Assembly: GCF_016213215.1 (NCBI RefSeq)
Contig: NZ_JACRAW010000002.1
Location: forward strand, 42,814-106,813
Length of the DNA: 64,000 bases
Source of the DNA: Bradyrhizobium sp.
Lineage (GTDB): Bacteria > Pseudomonadota > Alphaproteobacteria > Rhizobiales > Xanthobacteraceae
Direction of reading: 5' to 3'
Both the position numbers and the translations under genes were made by a program. Below the pieces are notes generated by a model. The model had not been told where the DNA came from. It did not search any database and saw only the letters and a list, made by a program, of their open reading frames with translations. Shown here piece by piece: positions 42,340 to 51,913 of this stretch (the first letter of the stretch is position 1; each line of letters begins with the position of its first letter).

Positions 42340-42499
42340 AACCAGCTGACCGCCGGTGAGCTTCCCTGTCGTTCCGGTTCGATGGGCCGTGCTGATCTGC
42401 AAAGGGACTTCCCGAGGTTGTGGGAGGCCGACGTTCACCAAATTTCAGCAACCTGGCGTCAATTTAGCCGTGTTCCAAACGTGATTCCCCAGGCAGCCA

Positions 42500-43909
42500 A
42501 TGATGACAGCCAAGAGCAACTCGCAGACACGACGGGCCCTTCACAGCCCGAAATCCGGCTTTCTCTGGGGCGCTTCAACTTCCTGCTTCCAGATCGAGGG
42601 CGCCGCGCACATTGACGGCCGCGGTGACAGCATTTGGGACGTGTACTGCCGCCAGCAGGGTCGCGTGAAGGATGGCGATACCGGTGAGGTGGCCTGCGAT
42701 CATTACCACCGCTATGCGGAGGACGTTGCGCTCATGCGCGACATGGGTCTGGACGCCTATCGCTTTTCCATCGCGTGGCCGCGGGTGCTGCCGACAGGAC
42801 GCGGGGCCGCCAACGAACCGGGGTTGGCGTTCTATGACCGGCTCGTCGATGCACTGCTTGCAGCGAACATCGAACCCTGGATCTGCCTTTACCACTGGGA
42901 CCTGCCGCAGGCGCTCGATGACGTCGGCGGCTGGCAGAATCGCGATATCGCGGGCTGGTTTGCCGATTATGCCGCCCTCATCGGCCGCCGCTATGGCGAT
43001 CGCGTCAAGCGCTTCGCCACCTTCAACGAGCCGTGCGTCTTCACCCTGTTCGGGTATGGGTTTGGCTGGCATGCGCCTGGGATTGCCGACAAGGCGGCGC
43101 TGCACAAGGCGATCCATCACGTGAACCTGAGCCATGGTGCGGCCATCGACGCGCTGCGGTCGGCCGTGCGCGACGTTTCCGTCGGGGCGGTCCACAATCG
43201 TCAGCCTTGTTATACGGCCACGCCTGGTCCCGATGATGAAGCGGCTGCGCGCCGCTTCTCGGTCTATTGGAACGACGCGTTTCCCCATCCGCAGCACTTC
43301 GCCTGCTATCCCCCTGCTCTCGCGGAGGCGATCGAGCCCTACCTGCGGCCCGGCGACATGGCGCAGATCGCGCGTCCGGTCGACTGGTTCGGCCTCAATC
43401 ATTACTCGCCGCATTACATCAAGGCGGATTCCAATCTGCTCGGCGCGACTTTCGGCGCGCCGCCTGCGGAGGTACCGCGCACCTCGATCGGCTGGCCGAT
43501 TGTGCCCGGTGCGTTCCGCGACACCCTGCTCGACCTGCACCGGCAATTCAGAGTGCCGATCTACGTCATGGAGAATGGCACGGCCTCGGAGGACCAGTTG
43601 GACAGCCGCGGCGCCGTGCAGGATGACAACCGTATTCTCTACCTGCGGGCGTATACGGATGCGATGAACGAAGCCATTGCCGCCGGAGCCGACGTTCGCG
43701 GCTATTTCGTATGGTCCCTGCTCGACAACTTCGAGTGGGGTTCGGGCTATTCGCAGCGGTTCGGCCTTGTTTACGTCGATTTCGCCACGCAACGTCGGAT
43801 ACCCAAAGCATCCGCGCGATGGTACTCCGACGTCATCGCGGCGAAGCGGAGCGCACGGGTTTCCGTAGCGGCTCATGTTCCAGCGGAGGCGGTAGCCGCA
43901 CAATCATGA
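42500..43909 (+). CDS. family 1 beta-glucosidase
   Basis: A 469-residue GH1 retaining glycosidase. FLWGASTSCFQIEGA is the family N-terminal block; acid/base Glu177 is in FATFNEPC and nucleophile Glu358 in YVMENGTA. There is no signal peptide, so it acts on imported cellobiose-type sugars or intracellular glucosides. An ATG two codons long (MM) leaves the start ambiguous by one residue. It leads a run with glucokinase (4-bp overlap) and phosphofructokinase, so released glucose can go straight into glycolysis. Confidence 0.95.
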   Translation: MMTAKSNSQTRRALHSPKSGFLWGASTSCFQIEGAAHIDGRGDSIWDVYCRQQGRVKDGDTGEVACDHYHRYAEDVALMRDMGLDAYRFSIAWPRVLPTGRGAANEPGLAFYDRLVDALLAANIEPWICLYHWDLPQALDDVGGWQNRDIAGWFADYAALIGRRYGDRVKRFATFNEPCVFTLFGYGFGWHAPGIADKAALHKAIHHVNLSHGAAIDALRSAVRDVSVGAVHNRQPCYTATPGPDDEAAARRFSVYWNDAFPHPQHFACYPPALAEAIEPYLRPGDMAQIARPVDWFGLNHYSPHYIKADSNLLGATFGAPPAEVPRTSIGWPIVPGAFRDTLLDLHRQFRVPIYVMENGTASEDQLDSRGAVQDDNRILYLRAYTDAMNEAIAAGADVRGYFVWSLLDNFEWGSGYSQRFGLVYVDFATQRRIPKASARWYSDVIAAKRSARVSVAAHVPAEAVAAQS

Positions 43910-44898
43910 CGAGCGGCGGTACGGCACATTCCGACCAGGCCTTGCTCGCCGATATCGGCGGCACCAATGCGCGTTTTGCCCTGGCCCGCGGCGACGAGAT
44001 CGGCCCGATCGAGTACGCCAGGGCCGCGGACTTTCCGGGGGCAAAGGAGGCTATTGCAGCTTTCCTGGAACGGCACGCGGCGAGCGGAACGGTGAAAGCC
44101 GCCGTGCTCGGCGTAGCCGGGACCGTGGAGAACGGCCGTGCCTTTCTGACCAATAGCGGCTGGATCATCGATCGCGCCGAGCTCCATGCCGCATTCGGCA
44201 TCGACACCGTCCACGTTCTCAACGATTTCGAGGTGCTGGCATGGTCGCTGCCGGCGCTGAAGTCGGACGATCTGTTTGCTCTGGGTTCGCAAGAGCCGCT
44301 GCCGGGCGCTCCCATGCTGGTTCTCGGACCGGGCACCGGGTTCGGCGCCTCCTGCCTCGTCGCGCGGGACGGCTCGGAGATTGCGATCATTACCGAGGCG
44401 GGCCATGCGACGCTGCCGGCGGCCTCGGAGCGCGAGGAGCGGGTGATCGACAGCCTGCGGCAGCGCTTCGGTCACGCGTCGATCGAGCGAGCCGTTTCCG
44501 GGCCGGGCCTGCTTGCCCTGTACGAGGCGCTGGCCGCCATCGAAGGCGTCAGCGCGCCACAGCGCGACGCAGCGGCGATCACGCAGGCCGCGCTAGACGG
44601 CAGCTGCGTGGTCAGCGGTGCCGCGCTCGAGATGTTTTGCTCCTTCCTCGGTACCGTGGCGGGAAACCTCGCCCTCACCTTCTGCGCACGCGGCGGCGTC
44701 TACATTGCCGGCGGCATCGTTCCGCGCTTTCCGGACTTCCTCGCCCGCTCCAGCTTTCGAACGCGCTTCGAATCCAAGGGACGGTATGAAGGCTATTTGC
44801 GAGACATTCCCACGAACATCATCATCCGGCCCGATGCAAGCTTCGTCGGGCTCAAGACCTTTTTCGACCGTCGCATAGCCGGCCGATCACCAGTTTGA
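43906..44898 (+). CDS. glk: glucokinase
   Basis: A 330-residue ROK-independent bacterial glucokinase making glucose 6-phosphate. LLADIGGTNARFAL is the phosphate-binding loop, HVLNDFEVLA holds the catalytic Asp, and LGPGTGFGASCLV and ITEAGHATL complete the sugar and nucleotide sites. The ATG at 43906 overlaps the beta-glucosidase stop, so the longer upstream frame is not used. Confidence 0.95.
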   Translation: MTSGGTAHSDQALLADIGGTNARFALARGDEIGPIEYARAADFPGAKEAIAAFLERHAASGTVKAAVLGVAGTVENGRAFLTNSGWIIDRAELHAAFGIDTVHVLNDFEVLAWSLPALKSDDLFALGSQEPLPGAPMLVLGPGTGFGASCLVARDGSEIAIITEAGHATLPAASEREERVIDSLRQRFGHASIERAVSGPGLLALYEALAAIEGVSAPQRDAAAITQAALDGSCVVSGAALEMFCSFLGTVAGNLALTFCARGGVYIAGGIVPRFPDFLARSSFRTRFESKGRYEGYLRDIPTNIIIRPDASFVGLKTFFDRRIAGRSPV

Positions 44899-44905
44899 GG
44901 ATACC

Positions 44906-45853
44906 ATGAGCGATATTGTGACCATCACCGTCAATCCATCGCTCGACCTTTCGACCGAGGTCGAAAAGATCATCCCAGTGGCGAAGCTGCGCGGTACCAC
45001 GCAGCGACATGATCCCGGCGGCGGCGGTATCAATGTCGCCCGCGTCATCAACAGGCTGGGAGGTGATGTCAGCGCGATTTATCCCGTCGGCGGGGTAATC
45101 GGAGACTTGGTGCGCAAGCTGCTCGAAGAAGAGGGGGTTGCGAGCCAAACCTTCCGGATCAAGGGCGAGACGCGGCAGGATTTCTTCGTCCACGAAATCA
45201 GCACCGACCAGCAATATCGTTTCATCCTGCCCGGACCTCGGCTCGTCGACAGTGAATGGCAGGAATGTCTGAAGCTGATCGCCGCGCTGGAGCCATTTCC
45301 CCGGTTCGTGGTGGCGAGCGGCAGCCTGCCCCGCGGAGTCCCCGATGATTTCTACGCGAGGGTCGCGCGGATCGCCAAACAGCGCGGCGCAATGATGATC
45401 CTCGACACTGCGGGGCCTGCGCTCGCCGCCGCCGTGTCCGAAGGACTCGACATGATCAAGCCGAACCTGCGGGAAATGCGCGATCTGAGCGGGGTCGAGG
45501 CCACGGATGAGTTGGAGTGGGAGGCTGCCGCCAGGGAGATCGTCCAAGCACTAAGGGTCAGGATCGTGGCGTTGACGATGGGACATTTGGGGGCGGCCCT
45601 GGTCACACGGAACCAGGTCCTGCGGGCGCATCGCCTGCCCGTGACTCCGCTCAGCGCCGTCGGCGCCGGCGACAGCTTCCTGGGGGCGCTGGTGCTACGA
45701 CTCGCACAGGGAGCGGATATCGTGGATTGCTTCCGTTACGCCATGGCGGCTGGCGCTGCAGCCCTTCTCCATCCGGGAACCGACCTGTGTCGGCCGGATG
45801 ATATCAAGCGGCTTGCCGAGCAAGTCGACATGGAAGTCATGGAAGTGGCGTAA
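44906..45853 (+). CDS. pfkB: 6-phosphofructokinase II (PfkB family)
   Basis: A 315-residue ribokinase-fold sugar kinase. TVNPSLDLSTEV and GGGGINVARVINRLGG match the minor phosphofructokinase/tagatose-6-phosphate kinase group, and VGAGDSFLGALV holds the catalytic Asp. It starts 8 bp after glk. Fructose 6-phosphate is the likely substrate from context, though other hexose phosphates are possible. The last 17 bp overlap the convergent transporter gene. Confidence 0.9.
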   Translation: MSDIVTITVNPSLDLSTEVEKIIPVAKLRGTTQRHDPGGGGINVARVINRLGGDVSAIYPVGGVIGDLVRKLLEEEGVASQTFRIKGETRQDFFVHEISTDQQYRFILPGPRLVDSEWQECLKLIAALEPFPRFVVASGSLPRGVPDDFYARVARIAKQRGAMMILDTAGPALAAAVSEGLDMIKPNLREMRDLSGVEATDELEWEAAAREIVQALRVRIVALTMGHLGAALVTRNQVLRAHRLPVTPLSAVGAGDSFLGALVLRLAQGADIVDCFRYAMAAGAAALLHPGTDLCRPDDIKRLAEQVDMEVMEVA

Positions 45854-46970
45854 GCGACCCAGCCTCGATCCCGACCTGATCGATCTTGGCCGCCGGGCTG
45901 TGATGGTTGAGGCGGTCCAACGAAATCAACAATCGCCCCACCCTCTCGACGGAAGAGATCCAGTCCGCCACGCGCCCGTAATTGTCGACGAGGTAGTTGA
46001 ACGAGCTCTGTACCAGCGTGAAGGCTGCGGCCGCCTGGGTGAGTTCTCCAAGCGTCATCGTTCCCGCCAGGAATTTGGGGGCGCACAGGATCAATCCTAT
46101 GATCGGCGCCAGCAATGAGTTGCCATGGGAAACCAGGGTCATGCGCATCAGGCGCCAGCAGAGGCGCCGCCACTGCTTCAGCACATTCCGCACCGCGTCG
46201 TGAATGCCCTCCTTCACACTCGACTCGTCCTCTTTCGGAGCGTGGCCCTCGCCGATGTCCCGCAACTGGTGCGCCGCTGTAATCAACTCTGCCTCGGTCT
46301 GGTTCTTGGTCTGGATGACCTGTGTCAGGGGTGAACCGACCAGCACCATGGTCCCGGTGATCAGGCTCGAATAGAGCACCACGCTGATGACGAGATACCC
46401 CGGAATCCGGGCGCTGAGGCCGAAGGCGTTGAAAGTAACATCACCTCCGACCCCCCACAGGACCTGGATGAAGATGAAGGCCGTTAGCAAGGAAGAGACC
46501 GCACCCAGCGCCAGATCGATGGGCGCGTCAGTTGCTATCCTTGCGTCTTCGGCGATACGGTATTCGGGTATTTGCAGCTCCGATTGAACCTGAGCCAGAC
46601 GGGCATACCGCTCGTTCTCGGTCCAGTACTGGATCAAGTGATTGGTCAGCCATTTGCGCCACATGCGCTGTACGGTCATCCGCCCCCAGACCGAGGTGAC
46701 GGCGAGTGCGATAGAAGCGCCGCAAAGCGGAAGCAGCAGCAAAGCCTGAAATTGCAGGCGTCCCGGATCCCGGCGCTCGAGGGCGTCAAAGAAATCGCGG
46801 TTCCAGTAGTTGAACCGAAACTGCACGTAGAGCTGCAGCCCGACGATCGAGAGCAGCACCACGCAGAGCAGCCAGACACGCCATGCCCCAAGGCCGCGCC
46901 AGAAGCCTGAAGCGCTTGCCCAGAACCGGATCCAGTCTTGACGGGGGTCTGTAGTGGTTTCGACGGCCAT
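45837..46970 (-). CDS. SbmA/BacA-like transporter, membrane domain only
   Basis: A 377-residue protein with six hydrophobic helices and the SbmA/BacA-type features FNYWNRDFFDALERRD and YWTENERYARLAQVQ. The related YddA/ABCD exporters carry a C-terminal ATPase; here the chain ends soon after the membrane domain (RVADWISSVERVGRLLISLD), so it is either a true BacA-type proton-driven peptide importer or a truncated half-transporter. It is divergent from ppsA and shares a FixK-like box, 45 bp from its start. Confidence 0.85.
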   Translation of the reverse strand: MAVETTTDPRQDWIRFWASASGFWRGLGAWRVWLLCVVLLSIVGLQLYVQFRFNYWNRDFFDALERRDPGRLQFQALLLLPLCGASIALAVTSVWGRMTVQRMWRKWLTNHLIQYWTENERYARLAQVQSELQIPEYRIAEDARIATDAPIDLALGAVSSLLTAFIFIQVLWGVGGDVTFNAFGLSARIPGYLVISVVLYSSLITGTMVLVGSPLTQVIQTKNQTEAELITAAHQLRDIGEGHAPKEDESSVKEGIHDAVRNVLKQWRRLCWRLMRMTLVSHGNSLLAPIIGLILCAPKFLAGTMTLGELTQAAAAFTLVQSSFNYLVDNYGRVADWISSVERVGRLLISLDRLNHHSPAAKIDQVGIEAGSLTPLP

Positions 46971-47014
46971 GATTCTCTTCGCAAAAACCTCTAGAGCAGA
47001 TCACCCCGCAATGG

Positions 47015-47028
47015 TTGATCTTTCGCAA
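47015..47028. promoter_or_regulatory. FixK-type box between transporter and ppsA
   Basis: TTGATCTTTCGCAA, fitting the rhizobial FixK2 form TTGA-N6-GCAA. It is about 83 bp before ppsA and 45 bp before the transporter gene. Confidence 0.6.
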
Positions 47029-47110
47029 ATGCCGGAACCGCTCAAGCGGCCACATTCGCCAGCTAATCGGCGCGCGGTTGCCGATCCATGATGCAGTGCG
47101 GAGACCCGAG

Positions 47111-49549
47111 ATGACCAGCCCCGATTACGTGCGGTGGTTCAAGGATATCGGATTGGATTACGTCCCCCTGGTAGGCGGCAAGACCGCTTCGCTCGGCGAA
47201 CTCTACTCCGAGCTCTCGTCTCAGGGTATCTTGGTGCCTAACGGCTTTGCGCTCACGGCCGAGGCCTACCGCCACGCGTTGACCGAAGGTGGAGCGTGGC
47301 AAGAGCTACGCAAGCTGCTCGGCTCCATTGACAAGCGGCGCATTTCCGATCTCGCCAGACGCGCTGCCGCGGCCCGTGCCATCGTCTACGCCGCCACCGA
47401 ACGTGAGGACCTGCGTCGCGAGGTTGCCAGCGCCTATCGGCAGCTCGAGCAGGAATACGGCGCCAATGTCGCGGTTGCCGTCCGCAGCTCTGCGACCGCG
47501 GAAGACCTGCCCAACGCCAGCTTCGCTGGACAGCACGAGAGCTACCTCAACGTCCGCGGCGCGCGCGATCTCTTCGACGCTTGCCGGAACTGCTTTGCTT
47601 CGGTCTTTACCGACCGGGCGATTTCCTATCGTATCGACAACGGCTTCGATCACTTCAAGGTGGCGCTATCGGTCGCCGTCATGAAGATGGTTCGTTCCGA
47701 TCTCGCCGCCAGCGGCGTGATCTTCACCCTCGACACCGAGTCCGGATTCCGTGACGTGGTGTTCGTGACCGGAGCCTACGGACTTGGCGAGAATGTCGTC
47801 CAGGGCGCCGTGGAGCCGGACGAGTTCTACGTGCACAAGCCCACGTTCGAGGCCGGCTTCCGAGCGGTGCTATCGCGCCGGCTCGGCGGCAAGGACAAGA
47901 AGATGGTCTATGCACGAGGCCACGCGACCACACGCAACATTACGACATCTCGCCGCAACCGCGAGCGCTTCTGCATTTCCGATGAGGACGTGCTCAAGCT
48001 CGCGGGCGATGCCATTGCCGTCGAGAAGCACTATTCGCGGCGCGCCGGCCACCCAATGCCGATGGATGTCGAATGGGCAAAGGACGGAGCCGACGGCGAA
48101 CTTTACATTATCCAGGCGCGCCCTGAGACAGTCGCCTCGCGCCGCACGCCGGATGCCCTCGAGAACTACATGCTCAAGTCCAAGGGAACGCTTCTTGGCG
48201 AAGGCCGTGCGGTGGGAGAAAAGATCGCATCGGGCAAGGTTCGCCTGATCAAGCGGAAGCAGGACCTTCATGCGTTCAGGTCCGGTGAGGTGCTGGTTGC
48301 GCCGGCCACGAGCCCGGATTGGGAGCCGGTGATGAAGATCGCCTCCGCCATCATCACCGAACATGGCGGTCGCACCTGCCATGCCGCCATCGTGGCAAGG
48401 GAGCTCGGCGTTCCTGCGGTGGTCGGGATCGAAAATATCACCGCAAAAGCCAGGAACGGAATGGCTGTGACGGTCTCCTGCGCCGACGGCGAGGTCGGAC
48501 ACGTCTACGCCGGCAGCCTGCCGTTCGAAGTGGAGCGGGTGTCGATCACAAACCTGAAGAAGCCCCGCACCGAAATCATGGTCAATCTCGGCAATCCGGA
48601 AATCGCGTTCAAGACTGCCCTGATGCCAAGCGACGGGGTCGGCCTGGCGCGGATGGAATTCATCATCAACCAGCACATCGGCGTCCACCCCATGGCGCTC
48701 GCCATGCCGGAGCGGATCAAGGCGCCGAGAGACCGGCAAGCGGTCAAGCAGCTTACCCGCCTTCACAAGAAGCCCGCCGATTTCTTTGTCGAGCGGCTGT
48801 CCGAAGGCGTGGGGACGATCGCGGCGGCATTCTACCCGCGCCCGGTGATCGTGCGGCTATCCGATTTCAAGACCAATGAATATGCGAACCTGAAAGCCGG
48901 GGCAGACTTCGAGCCTAAGGAGGAAAACCCGATGCTGGGCTTTCGCGGCGCGGCGCGCTATGCGCATCCCGCCTATGCGCCGGGCTTTGCCCTGGAATGC
49001 GCGGCGCTCCGCCGTGTGCGCGACGAGATGGGGCTCACCAACCTCAAGATCATGATCCCGTTCTGCCGGCGCGTCGAGGAAGCACGCAAGGTGATCCAGA
49101 CGATGGGTCAACACGGCTTGCAACAGGGCGACGGCGGCCTCGAAATCTATGTGATGTGCGAGATTCCCAACAACGTCATCCTGATTGACCAGTTTGCTGC
49201 GCTATTTGATGGATTCTCGATCGGGTCGAATGACCTCACCCAGCTCACCCTCGGCGTCGATCGAGACTCCGACATCGTCGCGTTCGATTTTGACGAGCGC
49301 GACCCCGGAATGCTGGAAATGCTCAAGCTTGCCGTGACCGGTGCCCGGCGCAACAAGCGCCATATCGGCATCTGCGGCGAGGCGCCGGCGAATTATCCGG
49401 AGATCGCCCGCTACCTTGCGCAGCTGGGGATCGATTCCATCAGCGTCAATCCATCGAGTCTCCTGCGGACCATCGCGGTCGTCCATGATGCCGAGCAGGC
49501 GATCGAGACCGACAACGTCGTAGAAGCCTCGCCGGCCAGGAGAGCCTGA
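47111..49549 (+). CDS. ppsA: phosphoenolpyruvate synthase
   Basis: An 812-residue enzyme making PEP from pyruvate and ATP. Three domains in order: ATP-grasp nucleotide-binding domain (VGGKTASLGELYSELS; VAVRSSATAEDLPNASFAGQ), swivelling phosphohistidine domain (GGRTCHAAIVARELGVPAVVG, His424), and the C-terminal PEP/pyruvate barrel (VRLSDFKTNEYANL; GICGEAPANYPEIARYL). GGAGA precedes ATG 47111; the upstream frame is 5' leader. The FixK-like box suggests induction at low oxygen. Confidence 0.95.
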   Translation: MTSPDYVRWFKDIGLDYVPLVGGKTASLGELYSELSSQGILVPNGFALTAEAYRHALTEGGAWQELRKLLGSIDKRRISDLARRAAAARAIVYAATEREDLRREVASAYRQLEQEYGANVAVAVRSSATAEDLPNASFAGQHESYLNVRGARDLFDACRNCFASVFTDRAISYRIDNGFDHFKVALSVAVMKMVRSDLAASGVIFTLDTESGFRDVVFVTGAYGLGENVVQGAVEPDEFYVHKPTFEAGFRAVLSRRLGGKDKKMVYARGHATTRNITTSRRNRERFCISDEDVLKLAGDAIAVEKHYSRRAGHPMPMDVEWAKDGADGELYIIQARPETVASRRTPDALENYMLKSKGTLLGEGRAVGEKIASGKVRLIKRKQDLHAFRSGEVLVAPATSPDWEPVMKIASAIITEHGGRTCHAAIVARELGVPAVVGIENITAKARNGMAVTVSCADGEVGHVYAGSLPFEVERVSITNLKKPRTEIMVNLGNPEIAFKTALMPSDGVGLARMEFIINQHIGVHPMALAMPERIKAPRDRQAVKQLTRLHKKPADFFVERLSEGVGTIAAAFYPRPVIVRLSDFKTNEYANLKAGADFEPKEENPMLGFRGAARYAHPAYAPGFALECAALRRVRDEMGLTNLKIMIPFCRRVEEARKVIQTMGQHGLQQGDGGLEIYVMCEIPNNVILIDQFAALFDGFSIGSNDLTQLTLGVDRDSDIVAFDFDERDPGMLEMLKLAVTGARRNKRHIGICGEAPANYPEIARYLAQLGIDSISVNPSSLLRTIAVVHDAEQAIETDNVVEASPARRA

Positions 49550-49561
49550 AAAGGCCCGGCG

Positions 49562-49753
49562 TCAGGCCGGCTCGCCTTCGTCTGTCTTCTGCACGCCGGA
49601 GTGGAGCCGTTTGAGGGCTTCCCTCACCTCATCGTCCTCGATCACGTCCTGAAGATGCGGCTCCTCTTCCAGACGCTCGTCCTGCTTGGGGTCGTGTGGC
49701 AGATGGGCGGGTATGCCTTCCTTGCCGGCGACCTGATCCTGTGGGCGGGCCAT
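49562..49753 (-). CDS. small acidic hypothetical protein
   Basis: A 63-residue polar protein, MARPQDQVAGKEGIPAHLPH ... EEEPHLQDVIEDDEVREAL, with no hydrophobic segment. AGGGAG lies just before ATG 49753. The frame is open further up but reads as low-quality sequence. Convergent with ppsA across 12 bp. Function unknown. Confidence 0.45.
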   Translation of the reverse strand: MARPQDQVAGKEGIPAHLPHDPKQDERLEEEPHLQDVIEDDEVREALKRLHSGVQKTDEGEPA

Positions 49754-49883
49754 TTCTCCCTCGTGCTTGCTCGATCGGCGGCGCTGATACGGCCGCCAAT
49801 GTGCGCCAGAATGATCTGTCTGGCCGTCCTCGTGTTGACGAAGGTCAAGCGGTTGCCGGGCGGCGCGCGAGGCAACCCGCAGC

Positions 49884-50780
49884 TCAGGCAAACCGCCGCG
49901 GGAGGCTGTTATGGATCGCGCAGGCGGCGACCGCAGCGTGGCCAAAAGCCACCGCGATCTGATGGAGATCGGTCACGACGTCGCCAATGCCATAGAGATT
50001 GGAAACCGTGCTGCGCTGATGGTCGTCCACCTTCAGGAAAGCGCCTCGGTCGTGCGCTGCACCAAGCGCGAGCGCAAGATTTGAGCGCACATCGGCCCCC
50101 ATAGCGGGATAGAGCACGTCGAACTCCGCCAGCTCCGCGCTGTCACTCATGACCTGGACGCGATTGCCGCGCCGGCTCAGCCTGGGGCGTGGGGCCATCA
50201 GCATCCCCACTCCCGCCGCGACCAGCCGACCGGCGACTTCGCCCTGCGGCAGCTCGTCCGTGGTCAGCAAGGTGACGTCCCGCGAATAGTCGCGCAGAAA
50301 GAGTGCCTTGCCGGCGGAATGCTGCCATGGCCCGATAACGGCGATGCGCTTGCCAGTCGCCTCGAAGGCGTCGCAGATCGGACAGTAACGCAACAGTCCG
50401 TCCCGGACTGCGGTTTCCCAGTCTGTGAACGGTGGCTGTGTGTCGACGATGCCGCTGGCAAGGATGACCGCCGACGCCCTCGCCTCGCCCCGATCCCAGG
50501 CCGCGCTAAAGCTGCCACCATTCTGCCCCAAGGCCGCAACCTCGGCCTTGATCATCGGCACCCCGAGATCACTGACCTGCTGCTGCATGCGGGCCAGCAA
50601 TTCCGAACCCGAAAGGCCGTGGGCGAAACCCGCAACGTTATGGCTGCGAGGAATCAGCGCGGCGCGGCTTTGCCCGGCATCGACAAGGCAGACCTTGCGC
50701 CGGAAGCGGGCGAGATAGATCGCCGCCATCAGGCCTGCCGGTCCGCCACCAATGATCAGACAATCGAATGAGGCTTGCAT
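49884..50780 (-). CDS. thioredoxin-reductase-like FAD oxidoreductase
   Basis: A 298-residue flavoprotein with the FAD motif LIIGGGPAGLMAAIYLARF, the second nucleotide-binding loop IAVIGPWQHSAG (unusual, since GxGxxG is expected) and the FAD closing block LYGIGDVVTDLHQIAVAFGHA. The redox pair is C133/C136 in RYCPICDAFE, where thioredoxin reductases have CATC or CAVC. The altered NADPH loop suggests a different electron donor. The start at 50780 removes a non-coding extension. Confidence 0.85.
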   Translation of the reverse strand: MQASFDCLIIGGGPAGLMAAIYLARFRRKVCLVDAGQSRAALIPRSHNVAGFAHGLSGSELLARMQQQVSDLGVPMIKAEVAALGQNGGSFSAAWDRGEARASAVILASGIVDTQPPFTDWETAVRDGLLRYCPICDAFEATGKRIAVIGPWQHSAGKALFLRDYSRDVTLLTTDELPQGEVAGRLVAAGVGMLMAPRPRLSRRGNRVQVMSDSAELAEFDVLYPAMGADVRSNLALALGAAHDRGAFLKVDDHQRSTVSNLYGIGDVVTDLHQIAVAFGHAAVAACAIHNSLPRRFA

Positions 50781-50952
50781 GTGAGCTCGCTGGTTGGCTG
50801 GACAACGCAGGAAGCGAGCCAATTGTGCCATTTCGCCGTACGGCGCCGGCCGGTGCTCATTGCGGGCTGCTGGTTGATCAAACGAGCCAGGACGCCGAAT
50901 GTGATCGTGCAAACGGGCGCCGGGCAAATATCCCCTGACACAGGACAGGAAA

Positions 50953-50985
50953 CGAGGCTCGGAGTGCCTAGGAGTCCGAGCCTCG
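50953..50985. terminator. palindromic terminator, relative of 35306-35338
   Basis: CGAGGCTCGGA / TCCGAGCCTCG, 11-bp perfect stem. Read on the minus strand its loop contains ACTCCTAGG, as at 35306-35338, so the two are members of one dispersed palindrome family. Confidence 0.65.
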
Positions 50986-51481
50986 TAACCGGAACAACCC
51001 CCGCGCGAGAGCCACTCGGTATGTTTTAGAATTTACACCGGTACGCCAGAGAAGCCTTGACATGGCGCAAGCTCTCGCCGTTCTCGTGAATCGGCACCAA
51101 AGCGAGCGCCCGAAACTGAGCGGAGATCTGGCAGCGCATAGGCTCTTACGCAATCGCAAGCTTGGTGCCGTAGGAGCCGTGGCCGCCGTCAACTGTCGAC
51201 ACATATTGACTGCCGCCTGCCGCCCGCTTCAACGGTCATCGGTGTCGACTTTCACCTTCGGGAAGACGATCCTGCCACGATAGCTTGCCCGTCGTTCACG
51301 TCGAAGACGCGGACGTAGTAGTCGCTCGAGGAAGGCGATGCCGCCGCGCCTTCCACGAGAATTGCACGTGGTTCCGCGAGAAACCCACAGCTCTTTTCAC
51401 TTCGCAGCCCTAGCTGCCCTTGCGCATTTCCAAGCATTGCGAAACACTCGCGACGTGTAGCGTATGTAGCGGGGGCGTGAC
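50986..51481. other. gene-poor stretch
   Basis: About 500 bp without a convincing gene. Both strands have short open frames with shifting character. One minus-strand stretch (EPRAILVEGAAASPSSSDYYVRVFDVNDGQ) is coding-like but lacks a believable start or end, so a decayed gene is possible. Confidence 0.4.
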
Positions 51482-51739
51482 ATGCGTAGCGAGGAAACGG
51501 AATTTGACTATGATCGCTATCGGCAACTGTTGGCCGACGCGGTCGACGAGAAGAAGAGACTGGCACTGATCGAAATCCTGATCGAAGAGCGGGCCAGGGA
51601 CCGTCTCGCGGCGCAACGTGCGTCGGACCGCGCGGGCATGACGGCAAGGACCATCGCTAACGTTCTGGGCAGTGCCGCCAATCCGAGATCGGGTTCCGTG
51701 CCGCTGCGCCCTGTCGGTGCGCAACTACAAATCCGTTAG
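51482..51739 (+). CDS. small hypothetical protein
   Basis: An 85-residue protein with a strongly helical, charged first half (EETEFDYDRYRQLLADAVDEKKRLALIEILIEERARDRLAAQRA) and a loose basic tail. GGGGGCG precedes the ATG. No family recognised. Confidence 0.55.
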   Translation: MRSEETEFDYDRYRQLLADAVDEKKRLALIEILIEERARDRLAAQRASDRAGMTARTIANVLGSAANPRSGSVPLRPVGAQLQIR

Positions 51740-51913
51740 GACTTTCGCCGTCCGACAATCACGCGTTTGGATGAGGACCGTCTCACCTGACTTCACCGGG
51801 GGTCCTGCGCCAGCGGCGTGGCGTCTTCTGGCGATCGATGCTTCAAAGCGGTCGCATTGGTTTGTTGCCTCAGCCTGATTGACGCTCGGCCACTGGCCTG
51901 AGCGAGGATGATT

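Noticed and set aside
42575..43903. 442-aa minus-strand ORF opposite the beta-glucosidase
   Set aside because: The GH1 enzyme on the plus strand has all catalytic motifs; the antisense frame is Arg/Val-rich without domains.
50968..51283. Short ORFs on both strands after the second palindrome
   Set aside because: No start sites or consistent coding character; left as a gene-poor stretch.
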